Source: Certhia americana (taxonomy: Eukaryota; Chordata; Aves; Passeriformes; Certhiidae). From it: DNA of 64,000 bases. Below are positions 11,353-24,666 of the stretch, one piece after another (the stretch's first letter is position 1; each line of letters starts with the position of its first letter). The stretch lies in NCBI GenBank assembly GCA_018697195.1, contig CM031878.1, positions 72,207,528-72,271,527 on the forward strand, in the 5' to 3' direction. Under the pieces are notes generated by a model. That model had not been told where the DNA came from, did no database searches, and saw nothing but the letters and a program-made list of their open reading frames with translations. The position numbers were made by a program, and so were the translations under genes.

Positions 11353-14300
11353 AAAGGCAATACACTTGTTTTTTCAGTGCTTAAGGTGTTCATTAGCTTC
11401 TGCTACAGGCTGGTTACTCTGAATTCAGACAATGACTTCAAGTGCAGGTAATGATTCTGTAACAGACATGTCTATCATTTGAATTCATCTCTCCATTTTT
11501 GTTCTCCCTGCTGGTAGTTCTCTGTGGGTTTTTTTGTGGTTTTACTTTTCCTTGAAACGCAGAGTATTGTACTGAAGCCTTACAACACATTTGCTGAAAG
11601 GTTTATCATCATGCTGCTGCTTTCACACAGTTTAGTCAAAACACATTTGTAAGAAAAGCATGTGAAAGCCACTGTATGCCCAACTCCCTCAGCCATTCCA
11701 CAAAGAATTAGGCCCAGAGTGATTCCATGGTACCCTGAAATGGGCTTAAAGCCAGACATTTAGCCCAGATTTACGGATTTTGCTGAAGTAGCTGGCTTAC
11801 CAGTATCAATTTACCATGTGAACTTTCCATGCCTTTTGAATGTTGTCCCCATGCCTTTCTTGATTTATGTTTTCTAATTTTCATGAGAAACCCTGAAAAA
11901 CTAAGGGGAAAAGCCTGCTGTTCGCCTTTTAGGATTATTGTTGGGGTATGTGGATGACCTGAACAGATCTGATCTGACTAAGAAGTGTTATTGTTGGGGT
12001 ATCCTTGCCTAAACACCACTGCTGTCAACAGTTTAAAAGCTGGTGTGCTGACATCCATCTCAGAGCACCTGCTGTGATAATGTTTGCTGAGAGGTGATGT
12101 TTGAATCATGCATCAAATGCTACTTGCACTTCTGGATGAACCCTAGAGATAAATTCTCCTCTGCCAGGAGCCAGGAATGTTTTACTCAGTTTTCTCTCAA
12201 AGAGGATAACTCTGAATCTCCTATGCATTGTAAAATGCAGCCATTAACATTTAAGTTCTTTGTTTTAAAGTGTTTTGGATTGCTGCATCCATAATTTAGG
12301 AATACAAAGTATTTTTTGTCTCCAGGCACAGAATGTACATTTTTGTGGACAAAAATACTCACCTTAATCAGGCTGCAGTTGTTGAAAATCTGCTGTGACT
12401 TAGACTCTACAAGCTCCAGATTATACAGATAACATTTATTTCCACCAAACCACCACCATTAGTGATAAAAAAAATGTGTTTTCTTGACATGGAGGGAAAG
12501 TTAAATAGATGAGATTACTAAAGTTTTACTTTTCTAGCTCTGTCGTAAACTTGGGGCTGAATTCCTTACATGCTTCCTCAAGGACATTTTTGTCATTCCC
12601 TCGAAGAGGATGCTGCAAGTTTTTGGAGTGCTCAGGCTCCTTGTGGACACAATCCAGGATTTCTGTTCTATTTGGTCACCCCATTTGCCATTTCCTCAGT
12701 TATTTGGCATTAAAGGACGTGGTGGAGAGCTCCCTGCTTTATGCCCAAAATGAGGCACTGAGGCTGTAGAGATTATCGGATAGAAGTGCAACTGATGATT
12801 CTTGGAGAAAGCTATCGTAAATGGATTTTCACCGCTCCATAACTCATTTTCCTAGCTGAGGGTATAATTTACAAGAATTAACGCTTTCCTCAAAATCAAT
12901 GACCACTCCACTACTAATTTTCTTGTTATAAATTGTAAAATCAGGGCAGCAGCTTAAACTCCCTTTTCTTTATTTACTGTTAGTTAAAATTCCAGCTTGG
13001 AATTTAATTTTCTTCATTCAAATAATTTCATTTTGGTGTCTCCAAATACCTGGAGCTTTCTCCTCCCAATCATAAATTGTTTTGTGTGTTGTCCTAGTCC
13101 TAACTTTGCAACCATACCAGGGTATTATCAGTATTTTATCTTAAAACTGATTATGTGTTGGGTTTTGGGTTTTGTTGGGTTTTTTGGGGGTTTTTATTTA
13201 TTTATTTATTTTATTTTTTTTAATTTGTTTTTGGTTTTGTTTTTTTTTTTTTGAAGGCAACAGCAATGTCAAATTACAATGTTTCTCCTGCTGATTGTGG
13301 AATCAGTTAAGCACTATTAGGAAAGAAAGCAATTGGTGATAAACAGATTGTTGGGAGATTAGCAGAGCAACTGTTATACCTACATCTTTTTAAAAATGTG
13401 ATGATTGCCAGTGGTATAATAGATTTGGGTTGGGTATTTTCGTGCCAAACTAATCTCCAGTATTAGACAATGTTACTGAGATTCTTTATCAATACCATTA
13501 GATTGTCTCAGAGCTGCAATCAAATTATTCTTTCAGTTTAATGCATAACCATTTTTTTTGCATCAAAATGCCTCTTGTTTGGAAACAAAGGCAAAATTGC
13601 ATTCCGAATAATTATCCTCTTTTCATTATACATATACAAAATGCATCTCTATCATGCCATCATAAGATCTACTTATATTCATTTTCTGCCATTTATTTAC
13701 AGTGTTTAAGCTTCCAAGTGATCAAATCAGTTGTTGTTTAAAAGCTAAGCCAAACACAGCTTCTACTCTTTTTCATAGAGCTTGAAATGTGTCTTTATGC
13801 TGCCAGCCACAGAGAAAGATGGATAATTAACTTAAATTATATGAGAAAGTTTGAACCAGAAAAGTTGTATGAGGTGACTCCTTTTTTTTTTTATTTTTAT
13901 CTAGTATTGGTTAGCTGAATTTGTTTCAATGCTGGCGTTCATCTGTCACTAAAAAAATAAGGAATGTTTTTAACTCTCTCACATGGTATTTTCTTCTTTT
14001 CTTGTTCCTTACTCCTCTTGACTCTTTTCCCCATTTTTATGACGTAGTAATCTGTTCATTGGCAATGAATTCTGAAGAATCTTTCTAGATAAGTAATCAC
14101 TATACCATAGAAATTCAACGACTCATCTGGAGACCAGTTCAACAACTCATAAAGAGAAAACTGTGTGGACTGTTTAATTGTCTTTAAACGATTTGTGTTG
14201 TTAGCAAAAACTGTATTAATACCAGTACTGGTTAAAGAGGCCAAATAAGAGATTTATGTGTGTCCTCCACTAATGTTTAATTAACACCCACATTGAGTAT

Positions 14301-15978
14301 AAAATAAAGCAAAACAAAATTAAACCACGAAAAGAAAAAAACAAACAAACAGAAACAAAACCAGAAAATGCTTAACAACATCTGAATTAAAAAAGGGCGT
14401 GAAAGATGCAAAATTGGAATAAGAGGAAATATTTGTTGAAGACCAATCTGGTAATTAACATAATGAGGAAATTGCAAGACTCCTGGAGGGTTGGATTGCT
14501 AAGCCTTGTGTCATGAGTGGGCTTGGAGAGACAGGTTGTTCTGTAGGAGCTGTGAACTGAAATATATCACATTATAAACAGAAGACACCTGTATTTCTCT
14601 GTAGCTTTAATAAACCTCCAGGCCACGAAAGGAATCAGGAACAGAAAGAAAAGTGGTCTCTGGTTTTCCAGGTGCAAAGCTGGTACTGGGTTTTCACTAG
14701 ACTTTCTCAGAATTCTAAAGTTCTGAGATTTCAGATGGCAAAATAAAAATTGTGCAGAGATCAGCCTGGGTTTTTTGTGCTTTCTGTTGGGATAAAAAAT
14801 TATATTTACAGTCAGTATTGACCGTTTTATCTTTTCAATGCAAAACCATCTCTTTTCTGACAGCTGTCACTTCTACATGAAGGACTAAATTTGGACACTG
14901 AGTGTTGGCACCTCCTTGTTCTTGTGCCTACCTTGATGAGTGGCTTCACAGTGTGATATTCTGTTCACACAGCCTGGCAGCTCACAGGGTGCAGCAGCAT
15001 CTCAAGGCAGGTTGGGAATAAATTATTAACACAGATCTTTGCCAGGCACTTGCTATAGATAAATTTTCCTGCAAAAAAGCAACCAGTGGTAGGATAAAGT
15101 AATAATGGACAAAGAGCTCTGAGTGATTTAGTCAAAGACTAAAGCAGATAAAGACTGATGCCCACTTCTAATTTGCACACTGAGTTTTTGCACATTTGAG
15201 TTTTCTGACTTTATATTGTTTAGTCTAGAATGTTAAGTAGGTCACTTTATTCACGTCTTCAATTGCCTCTAAACCAGAGAGTTGGTTTTGCAACTAAATG
15301 GCCACTATATATTTTAGGACAGTGTACAACTCAAGGTGAGCAAAAAGCTTCTTTACTTTCTTTTTTTTTTTTTTTTTTTTCCTTTTTTTATTCACTCTTT
15401 GTTTGTTGCCAATCTGTTTCTAACAGTGCTAACAAACACATATCTTAGAAATGGTATTTGTTACCTGAACAGAATACAGGAATGGTATTAGGAGCTATGC
15501 CTTGATTTCCTACACAGGGTTGTCTTCCAGCAGTATTTGATGGCCATACCAGGGGTCACACTCTAACTCAGTTTTTTCCCTAAATCATTTCAAATTAAAT
15601 GCATTATTCACATTAATAATGTTACTAAATTGTGCATTTCAGCATTGCCCTTCCTAAATTGCTTTTGACTTTGCAAAGCTTTCCTCTGCAATTCTTTTTA
15701 TGGAAATGTTTATAGTAGTAATTGAATTTTAGCCTAGAAATTAAATAATGCAGCATAAAATCTTGGTTTATTTTGCCTCTTAAATGCTTTATTTAGGCTG
15801 TATTCTATCATTTAGTTTGCAAAGTTTGAAGCATCTGTAGAATCAGTGAATGTACTCTGGCAAAATGCAGAGGGATTATTAGAAGGACAGAGAATAGGAG
15901 ACCTCTGTTGCAAGTTGTCCAGAAAATGGGCATCAGACAGACATAGCACGATGATATTCTGTGATAAAAAATTTGTAT

Positions 15979-16081
15979 GGAATCACAGAATCATAGAATC
16001 ATCAATGTTGAAAGAGACTTTTAAGATCTAGACCGACCATTAACCCAGCACCACCACTGTAACCCCTAAACCATTAAACCA
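15979..16081 (-). mobile_element. CR1 LINE 3' end fragment
   Basis: The start shows the inverted CR1 terminal repeat GGAATCACAGAATCATAGAA. CR1-like body follows, with GAAAGAGACTTTTAAGATC and AACCCAGCACCACCACTG. It is a short, diverged, 5'-truncated copy in antisense orientation, about 110 bp upstream of the first copy of a local direct duplication. Confidence 0.75.
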
Positions 16082-16192
16082 TGAACAGGAACAAGACCCC
16101 GTCTGAGCAGTAAATTAGCTATGGAAAGGAGTTTGTAGCAGAAAAACATTGTTTTTCACAAAGTCCTGCTCTGTTGCTTGAATTTTATTCCC

Positions 16193-16341
16193 AAAGAAGA
16201 CATAGATCTGTTTTTTTCTAATGACAAAAGTAAAAAATATTTAGACCCATCTTAATGGCTTATCTTTGTTAAGAGGCAATGAGAGTTGCAACACATCAAT
16301 ATATTTTCAGCTAAGAATTATTAAGAAAACTATCAGAATAT
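16193..16341 (+). repeat. Local direct duplication, copy 1 (about 149 bp)
   Basis: This block recurs in the same orientation at 18782-18929. By eye the copies differ at about five substitutions and one base in a T run, so identity is about 96%. Similarity starts abruptly at AAAGAAGACATAGATCTG and ends at CTATCAGAATAT. No terminal inverted repeats, tail or target-site duplication are evident, so a known transposon type is not indicated. Confidence 0.9.
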
Positions 16342-18781
16342 AATAGAATAGAATATAATCTCTCTGTTAAGCCTTCAGTAAAAACTAAGGGGTTAAATCC
16401 TTCCTCCAGAGCCTGTCTTTGGTGCATAACAAAATAATCATCACTATCAAAAATTACATGGGAGGTTTCCCTAAACAGTGGATTCCTGTACAGCTCTAGA
16501 GCACTGCAAGTGAGTACCATCAGCATCCTCACTGACTCACAGCTTTTCTGTGAGGATCACTCCCCTGCAGATGAAAGTTAAATTGAGTAATGGCCCATTT
16601 CCTATTACAATAACAGGTTTTGATCTTGCCTCAGAAAATCTGGGAGTGTAAGCAAAAACTGCCTGGTTGTTGTGAATTTTGATGTACACAGGATCTGGGT
16701 ATGAAGCGTGTTGTTTTTTGTTTTTTGTTGCTGTGTTTTTGCAGTGGGAATATTGATGCTACTTGAATAACAGCACCTTCTGAAAACCTCCTGAAATTTT
16801 AATGGAAATATACTAGTTTTTTTCATTGTTTTAAATTCCTACCTGTTTTAGCAAGCTATCATTTCCACTGACTTGAAATAATGTTCTGTCTCAATTTGTG
16901 AAGCAGAGGCATATTTCCCTTGCCCTACCCTAAAAAAAAAAAAAAGAAAACAGCTACACAGTCGTTTAGGTAAGAATACAGAAAGAAAGGGTCTAAATGT
17001 CTTTCTTATTTGTGCCCTCTTCTTCCATGGTGGTACTTCCAAATAGCATCCACTTTTTCCTAATAAAAATTGTTGGTTTTGTAGCTATCCCTGAATTGGT
17101 TTTTGATTCAAGCAGAGTTGGTCACAGTTGTTTCATCTGAAAATGACAGAGAGAAGCAAAACGACCTTGTCAAGGTCAACTATCTTTAAGTAGTAGGAAA
17201 AAACCTGATGCAAACACAGATGAGGCAAAAGCCAGAGCACAATGAGGGTGAAAGAATAGAATGGAACTGTATCTAGTTCTGTTTCCCAAGAACTTGATGC
17301 TTTATTATCTGGGATGTGATACTTTTATTAGCTCTGCACATATTTTCCCAAATATTACTTTCTGACTAAGCAAGATACTTAACATTTTCTTCATGTATCT
17401 GTGAGCATTTCAGGAGTAAAATATACAAGGGTCAAGGAAATCTATTCTTCTCTGAATAAGACTCAATTTTACATTCTTTGTATGCCACTTTGATAACACA
17501 GTGAAGCTCTATTGTGAAACTCTAGTTGACTTCAGAATATTTTTGTTCAAAATCTGCTCTTCGTTTTTGTATTCCACTTCCTGCATAAAGAACACAGAAA
17601 CAGATTGATTCCTATCTTGTTAAATGAGGAGCAGAGATGCTATCTTTTTAGCTAAGTAAATAGTGAAATTGAGACACAAACATAAAGAAGGAATGGTGGA
17701 AAAAGAACTTCAAATTAATCTAAATTTGAAGGCAGCAAAACATCTTGCATCTTTCTTCAGGGGAGGAGGAAGTGTGCTAAAAACCAGGCTGACATTTACC
17801 TAGCAGTAAGCAGAAAATGAAATAGTCATATCTCAGCATGTTAAAGCATCACATAAAGTAGATGTGAGCATTTTCCTGTCGGTTTCTGAATATTAACCTA
17901 TTCATTGGTTTCATCATGTATTTCTCCCTAATAACACCTTACTCAGAGTCAAGTGTTGATCCAAGAAGAATATTTGGCCTTTTTTTTTTTGTTTGTTTTG
18001 TTTTTGATTTCCAAGTCAGGTGTGTCTCTACAGCAATGTGCTGTGCAAGACCCTCTTTGCACTCTGTTTAATAACATTCATCCTGCTCACTCCTCAAGTA
18101 AAGCAAGAGCAGTTTCCCTGTCAGAAGACATGACAGAAAAGAAAAATCTCAGCAAAGAGGAGGCTTTAAAAGGGAAATCACCTTAGACATGGAAATACTG
18201 CAACTAAACATTTCCCCAGTTATCTGGGTCTTGTTCAAGAGCACCTCAAGACTTGTAATGTAAAGTATTGCAACAGACTTTCATCAGAATTTCCTCAGTG
18301 CTTTGTTTTTTAGGTTTTATTTTGGCTTGTGTTTCTGTATGTCTACTCACTCAACAAGCATAAAGATATAATGAGAGACTTTTTATTTTCCCAGAATGAA
18401 GCTATGTTTCTTAATGTTATAATTCATTTGTGACACTAGGACAGAGCTGAGAAGATACCTGAGTTGACAGTGCTCATACTTACATTTGATAGTTTTCTCT
18501 AAAATAAGCCAGGAAATAGGTTATTTTAAAGTAACACATGGTTTGAAAGTTAGTCCTTGGGATTACAAGAACTTCCTGCTTAATTATGTACTATACATAA
18601 CCAAGCCTTAATTGCTTTTGTTGCTGGAGTGATCTCCTTAGAAGCTTCATGTTTAATTAACTACAAGATATATTAATCCTATTTCAAGCCATCTTTTCTT
18701 TGTTGTATAATTAAGCAGAAAAGTATTTTCACAACCAGAAATTAATTCTATATATAGCTAGTGAAAAGAAAACACCTCTGT

Positions 18782-18929
18782 AAAGAAGACATAGATCTGT
18801 TTTTTCTAATGACAAAAGTAAAAAACATTTAGACCCATCTTAATGGGTTATCTTTTTTAAGAGGCAATGAAAGTTACAACACATCAATATATTTTCAGCT
18901 AAGAATTATTAAGAAAACTATCAGAATAT
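18782..18929 (+). repeat. Local direct duplication, copy 2 (about 148 bp)
   Basis: This is the second copy of the block at 16193-16341, 2.59 kb downstream. Sequences outside the shared block are unrelated on both sides. It ends about 270 bp before the left arm of the large inverted duplication, so two different duplication borders sit within 300 bp. Confidence 0.9.
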
Positions 18930-19196
18930 CACTTAAAGACCTCACTGCAGATGGTTAATGACCTCCCTTTGGCAGCATCTGAAATTCAAAGGCTTGCTAT
19001 GTTATTTATACTTATTGGAACAGACCCTCCCTGCATGTTCCTTTATCTGAATTTATTTTTTTTGACTTTGAGATGTTCTTCAGTTATACTTTGGCTGTGT
19101 TTGGCTGTGTGTGGATCAAACACTGCTGCTATAACACAATTTAAAAAAAAACTCCAAAACATTATGGGCATTGTACTTTGCTACAGAATCCTGAGT

Positions 19197-19638
19197 ACAA
19201 GTAAATAATTCCTAAATTTACAACAAACATAAACATGGCAATATTTTACCAGTATTTCCAGAATTACAAATGCAATCAGGCTGTAGGGATGCTGATATTT
19301 ACCTTTTGTATTCAGTAATTTAATTTAGAGGCTGAGATGATGATCATATGATGGCTGCACATCTTGAGCTTTGCTTTGAAAGAGATACCCAGAGGGTAGG
19401 AAAGGGACCTTTTACAAGAATCAGTAGTGCCAGGACACAAGGAATGGCTTCCCAGTGCCACAGGGCAGGGCTGGATGGCAGATTGGGCAGGAATTGTTCC
19501 CTGCCTGCAGGCTGGGCAGGCCCTGGCACAGGGTGCCCAGAGCAGCTGGGGCTGCCCCTGCATCCCTGGCAGTGTCCCAGGCCAGGCTGGACATTGGGAA
19601 TGGGAGCACCTGGCACACTGGGAGGGGTCCCTGCCAGG
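19197..19638 (+). repeat. Inverted duplication, left arm (442 bp)
   Basis: The arm is the reverse complement of 28890-29330 with about four substitutions and one single-base indel, about 99% identity by eye. Roughly the first 235 bp (19197-19430) is not CR1-like; the rest is the body of a CR1 3' fragment. Beyond 19638, still inside the CR1, similarity to the other copy falls sharply to about 80% and a block of roughly nine bases is missing here. Confidence 0.92.
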
Positions 19639-19689
19639 TCACTGGGTGGGATGTGAAGTCCCTTCTATCCCAAACCATTCCATGCTTCA
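19431..19689 (+). mobile_element. CR1 LINE 3' end fragment (in inverted-duplication left arm)
   Basis: It is a passerine-type CR1 3' region. It has GACACAAGGAATGGCTTCCC, CCTGGCACAGGGTGCCCAGA and GGCAGTGTCCCAGGCCAGGC in the usual order, ending CCAAACCATTCCATGCTTC. It is 5'-truncated. Several overlapping open frames here are by-products of its GC-rich, stop-poor composition. Confidence 0.88.
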
Positions 19690-22228
19690 ACAACAAAAAC
19701 CTGGCTGCTTTCAGCACCTCTCACTGAGGTTCCTCACCCATCCCAAGGAGGCTTCTGGAAACACCACAATTTTCTCCAGTGAGTGAGCTGCATCCTCACG
19801 CTCAAGCGAGGGGAGCATCAGCCATAGATGAGGAATTCTGCGCCTCAGCAGCAGCTCACAGGCTGGTCACACATCAGGAGCCAGTCCTAAAGGAGATGAT
19901 GAGAGCCAGAGCTGGGTGGTGACTGAAAAACGAAAATGACACACTCCTCCTGCTCCTTGAAGTCTGGCTGTGCCTTCCACGCAGGTCTGCCTCCACTGGG
20001 ATGACCACTTGACTCCAGGAAAAAATCCTCAGAGCTGCTTTAAAACACCTGTTTCTATATCTGCTAGTGCTGAATCACTTTTCACAGCATCTGCCACCAA
20101 ACCTTTTATGCTTTTCACTCCCCCCCAAATGCACACACACATGTAAATTGCAGGACCACAGCAGGATTTGCTCTGCTTCCCACAACAGATCCAGAGGGTT
20201 GGTTTTTTTGTTTGAGAGGAGATTAGAAGTCTTGTTTTCTGAGGTTCACAGGAATGATTCATGGTCCTAGAAAGTCTTTTGATATTAAAAATTAAATCTC
20301 TGTTTTATGTGAATTTAAGAGCAATTTGGGGGTTATTATTAGAGAGTCTTAACATTATTCCTATTATTTTCTTTATTCTCCATCGTACAGTATGTAATGT
20401 GGTGTTACTAAGGGAATATGACTCTGTAAATATGAGCAACATGATTTTTTTTTTTTTTAAATAATTCTAATGTAATTTTCCATTTAAAATATACATCATA
20501 GACAAAATACAAGAGAATGAAGGAAGGGTCTTTTGAGAATTTTGTATGTCTGGGCTATTTTCATTCCCTGCTGATGCGCTTTTCTTTTTCCACTACAGTT
20601 TTTTCAATTTTCTGATTGTGTTGCACTCCACTGAAAAAATGTCATAAAAAGTTATCTGGTTTTAGTTCTAATGAAACAATAATGATACCTTCTATTAGAT
20701 CAGGAGAGGATGGGTAGTGAAGGACCACAGTGATGTAATTTTCTGACCCTCTGAAAAGTTAAAATTCAAGTGGAATAATGACATTCTGAGCTAAATGGAG
20801 CAATTGTAAATAAGTACTGTCGTGTTCAGTAGCATCTATCTCTGTGATTTAAAAAAACAATTTTTAAAAATCAGTCATCTATTATAGCATCTTACTCAGA
20901 GGGTGGAAATTGTGGCTAATCAATTTGCATTGCAGTCTTCCCACACTGCACAAGCCTTTTCGTTTCATTTTGGCTGAATTGAGAACTGAACCCTGGGAAC
21001 TGGGTTTTATTCCTTGCATATAAAAGACATAAGCAAGTTAAACTTTAATGCAGAAGAAAATAAATGAAAACATTAAAATTAATTATTCAAATTTAATCTG
21101 CTCCTCAGTTTTCCAGAGACCTGTAGATCTCATTTTAGCGTGGCACTTTATGCCATTTAGGCAATGTGGTCTTTAAAACTGAAATAGGGACTCTGTGAGG
21201 AGATTTCTGGACAATTTGATCATCTGTCACTTTGTGTTGTGTCGTTGCATTATTTCAGAGATTAAAGGGAAGAGAATAAAAAGAATTTCAATGCCACGGC
21301 TCTAAAGAGGCACTGCTATTAAAGCACTCACTGAACTGAGCTTGATTTTAATTGTCATATAGCAGGGCTTAAAATTAAAAGGCAGGCAGTTCTGTTTGTT
21401 ATGTCAATTAGTTTATCACACCAACTTTAGGACCACATTGCTGTAGGAGCTATTTAAGAGGTTTTTCACAGCTCAAGAACTGCCATTAACTGACACACTA
21501 TACAAAATGGTGGTGGGGTGGTTTTTGTTGTTTTGGTTCATTTTTTTTTTACAGAAAGGTCGATATCCAGGAAAACAATGCCCACTTGAACCAGAGGTAA
21601 AAGTAGCTAGCTAATGTATGTTCAGATATGGAGTTTTGGTTTTTTTCCAATTTGAGTCAAGTCTTCTAAGAAGTTCTCTGTAGGTAACACAACCAAAAAA
21701 AAAGTCAGAGAAGAGTACAGGGAAAAAAAGCAGGTTTGGTGTGCATTTTTCTCAATATAAGAATTAAATGGTGTCGCAGGAGAGTAGCAAGCGGCAGGTT
21801 TATAAAAATCAAAAAAATATATTCACACTAAGAGCTCGCTCCAGTAGTAATAGCCCATACCAGCAGCCACCTACAGACTCTATGAATTCAGGAATTTTAT
21901 GCTTTCTGCACCTCCTTTTCTTCTCTGTTCTCCCATTAGGGAATAGTGAGACACTGACTGTTGTGGATAAAAGGATGTGCAACAGGACCTAGAGGGTATC
22001 AACAGTCAGATTTTAGGGGGTGGTTTTACACAGAGCAAAATAGACCAGAAAAACTCTGACAAGGGATTTTGTGGCTGTGAGATTTGCGTCACAGGGGATA
22101 CAGGACATGATGATGCCATCCATTACTTACAGGAATAAACCCATTGGAAATTAATAAATTGACAGAACACACCAGGCTCAAGGAATTCCCTTATCTGAAA
22201 TGGATGAAAAATGCCTCTGTGTGTGCAT

Positions 22229-22307
22229 GTATATTTATATATATATATATTTATATATTTTTTATATCTTTAAATATATATCTTTATATATATATATTTA
22301 TATTTTG

Positions 22308-22348
<41 letters not shown>

Positions 22349-22371
22349 TTGTATGTATATATGACTATATT
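22229..22371. repeat. AT and GTAT microsatellite cluster
   Basis: Alternating TA runs with T interruptions are followed by about eight GTAT units (about 22326-22356). It is likely unstable and polymorphic. Frames read through it are low-complexity artefacts. Confidence 0.9.
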
Positions 22372-23948
22372 TTCCCTTTTGAATGTGGGATTTTTAGGTT
22401 TGTTTTGGGGGATTTGTCTGGGTTTTGGTAGGGGTTTCATTTTGTTTCTTTTTAGATTTCTGTGCACATGTGTAGCCTGCCAATCAAAGTAGTTTTCCCC
22501 ACTGAGCTCACACAACTCCATTTACCCAGGAATAAAGTCAAAAAACTGATTTATGTATGCTACTCCAGGTTTATAGAGCATTCAGGTTTATTTCTGCAGA
22601 ATCATGTCCTGCAACTGATTTTCTGGTTTACCGTGGGCTGTTTCCTATGAAAAGCTAATTTTTTTTATATGATTCTTTACTGTGCACAGGTGTGTCTGCA
22701 TTTTTGCTGAATACCTTTAGGCAAAAATAAGCAAGTCACTGGTACCCCACCCCTGAAGGCTCACTTAAAAAGAGACAAAGAGAAATCACCACTTACCTGA
22801 GGTGCCAGTCTGGGAGACAAAAAAATAAACACCCTGTTCCCTCCATTGACTCTGCTGAGTTGACATGGTTACCTTTTGTTTGGTTATCTTAGGAGACTAC
22901 CTTTAATCAAAAAAAAAAGGTCTAGCCAAATTTGTCATGCAGTATTTTTAGCTGAAGTAATTTCAATATAACTATCCAACAATTTGTTTTTTTTTTTTTT
23001 CCCCAATATTATTGGGCTAATAATCTGAAATGTGTTCCTTCACAATTTCAATTCTACAAATGGCATCTTGCCAGCAACCCCTGAAATTAACATACTCTTT
23101 TCTTCAGTCAGCCCTTAGGAAATGGAGAAAATCCTGGGGGCTGGCAGTGAGGGCAGCCATATTGTGTGGACAGATCACACGAAGCAGTTAGGGTTTGCTT
23201 TTAGCAGATCTGCTGGTTTCATCCATTTCACCGAGCTGAAAAGTTCCCTCAGGCACTGGCAGGTGGACAAGTAGGGTGATAAGTACCTGGTGTCTGCCAA
23301 GGAGCTTCCTTATATCTTATAAATCCTCTGTGTGCATGTATTCCTCCTTTGATTCCTGCATTTTTCATCTCAAACACTCTGCAGTATTTCCCATTATATG
23401 GCTGACATTTCTCCACCATGGAATGAATCACCTACATGGCAATTAAGCAGGTAGCCAGGAGAATGACACATTTTATGTTATTGCCTAATAATAATTGCTT
23501 CATTATCAGTATTTCTAACCCCTTTAAATTACCATTATGTGTGTTAGTGTCAAGTGATCCTCACAATATTCTTTCTGCCATGCAGTAAAATTTCACAGAG
23601 GAGCTTACCACTTCATGAAGGAATTGAAAATCATGGCGTAAGTGGACAGAAAATAAAAGAATTTTGGAGATATCAATTAGATTTTAAAAGTACTGGCAGC
23701 TTCTTTGATTTATACAACATGCAATAGCTTTCAGCCTTTTAATTCCAATTAAATACATAATTGGAGAATAGACAAAATTCTGATAGCAAAATATTTACAA
23801 AAAAAGCTTAATTTACTGTAACATCCAGTCATTTTTTTGGCACATTGATAAGTAACCAGGGCATTGACCATAATTGTCTCTGTCCACTGTAAATATTAGC
23901 AGGGTGAAAAACTAGAAATTTAAAATATGAGTGCAACAAGAGCCTCAA

Positions 23949-23974
<26 letters not shown>
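23949..23974. repeat. Poly-T run (26 T)
   Basis: A single homopolymer with no recognisable retroposon body beside it. Similar long T or A runs occur at 10585-10609, about 15360-15380, 40367-40389, 41902-41937, 47312-47352 and 48970-48999. Confidence 0.9.
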
Positions 23975-23979
<5 letters not shown>

Positions 23980-24506
23980 GAGAACTCTCAGGAGTCTCTT
24001 GCTTGCAACATAGGGTGAAAGATTTTGCACTCTGATCAAGGAGAAAGCACTTTGTGTTGGCTGAGGCTTTCAGCAAGTAACAAAAATAAGTAATTTAGGC
24101 TAAGAAGTGGTAAGGATGTTTCGTACTGCTGCAGTGGATGTAAGGGAGCATCACAGAGAGCACGAGAGGCATCAGGAAACTGGCATGGGAATGACAACCT
24201 GTCCACCCATAAAAAGAACAAGCAGGTGTTTCTCTTTTGTCTGTTCTTCTCATCTCCTTAAGAGGAGGAGTGTTACCTGCAAGATATATTTTTCTAGATC
24301 TGGTTTTTGTTTTTCCCCCCAAGGTGGTTTAATTTGTACAGGGGACCAATGGATATTGCACTGGTGGTACAAGTCAGTGCTTGAATGAATGTTTTTGAAT
24401 ACCCTGCTTTAGAACTCAATGTTTTTTGTCATATTTTGTTTCTTGCCAATTATTGTACAGGTTTCCAAATTTGTATATATGTTCTAAAATACACAGGCTT
24501 ACTGAC

Positions 24507-24666
24507 TTCACAGAATACCAGACTGGTTTGGGTTGGAAGGGACCTTAAAGTTCATCTCATCCCACCCTCTTTCATGGGCTGGAACATCTTCCACTATCCC
24601 AGACTGCTCCCAGCCTCATTCTCCTACCTGCCAGGGATCCAGGGGCAGCCACAGCTGCTCTGAGCA
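24507..24666 (-). mobile_element. CR1 LINE 3' end fragment
   Basis: The antisense CR1 terminus reads TCACAGAATACCAGACTGG, then GGTTTGGGTTGGAAGGGACC. Body sequence follows, with CTGCCAGGGATCCAGGGGCA and AGCCACAGCTGCTCTGAGCA. It is a truncated, non-coding fragment. Confidence 0.88.

Noticed and set aside
11044..11422. Overlapping Lys-rich and Phe-rich open frames on both strands
   Set aside because: They are created by the A/C-only low-complexity tract and have no normal protein composition.
11936..12001. Short direct repeat (TTATTGTTGGGGTAT, twice, about 36 bases apart)
   Set aside because: Too short and isolated to support any element or function.
19312..19786. Several overlapping open frames on both strands
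   Set aside because: They lie in a GC-rich, stop-poor CR1 3' fragment that is non-coding; mirror-image frames recur at 28797-29184 in the inverted copy.
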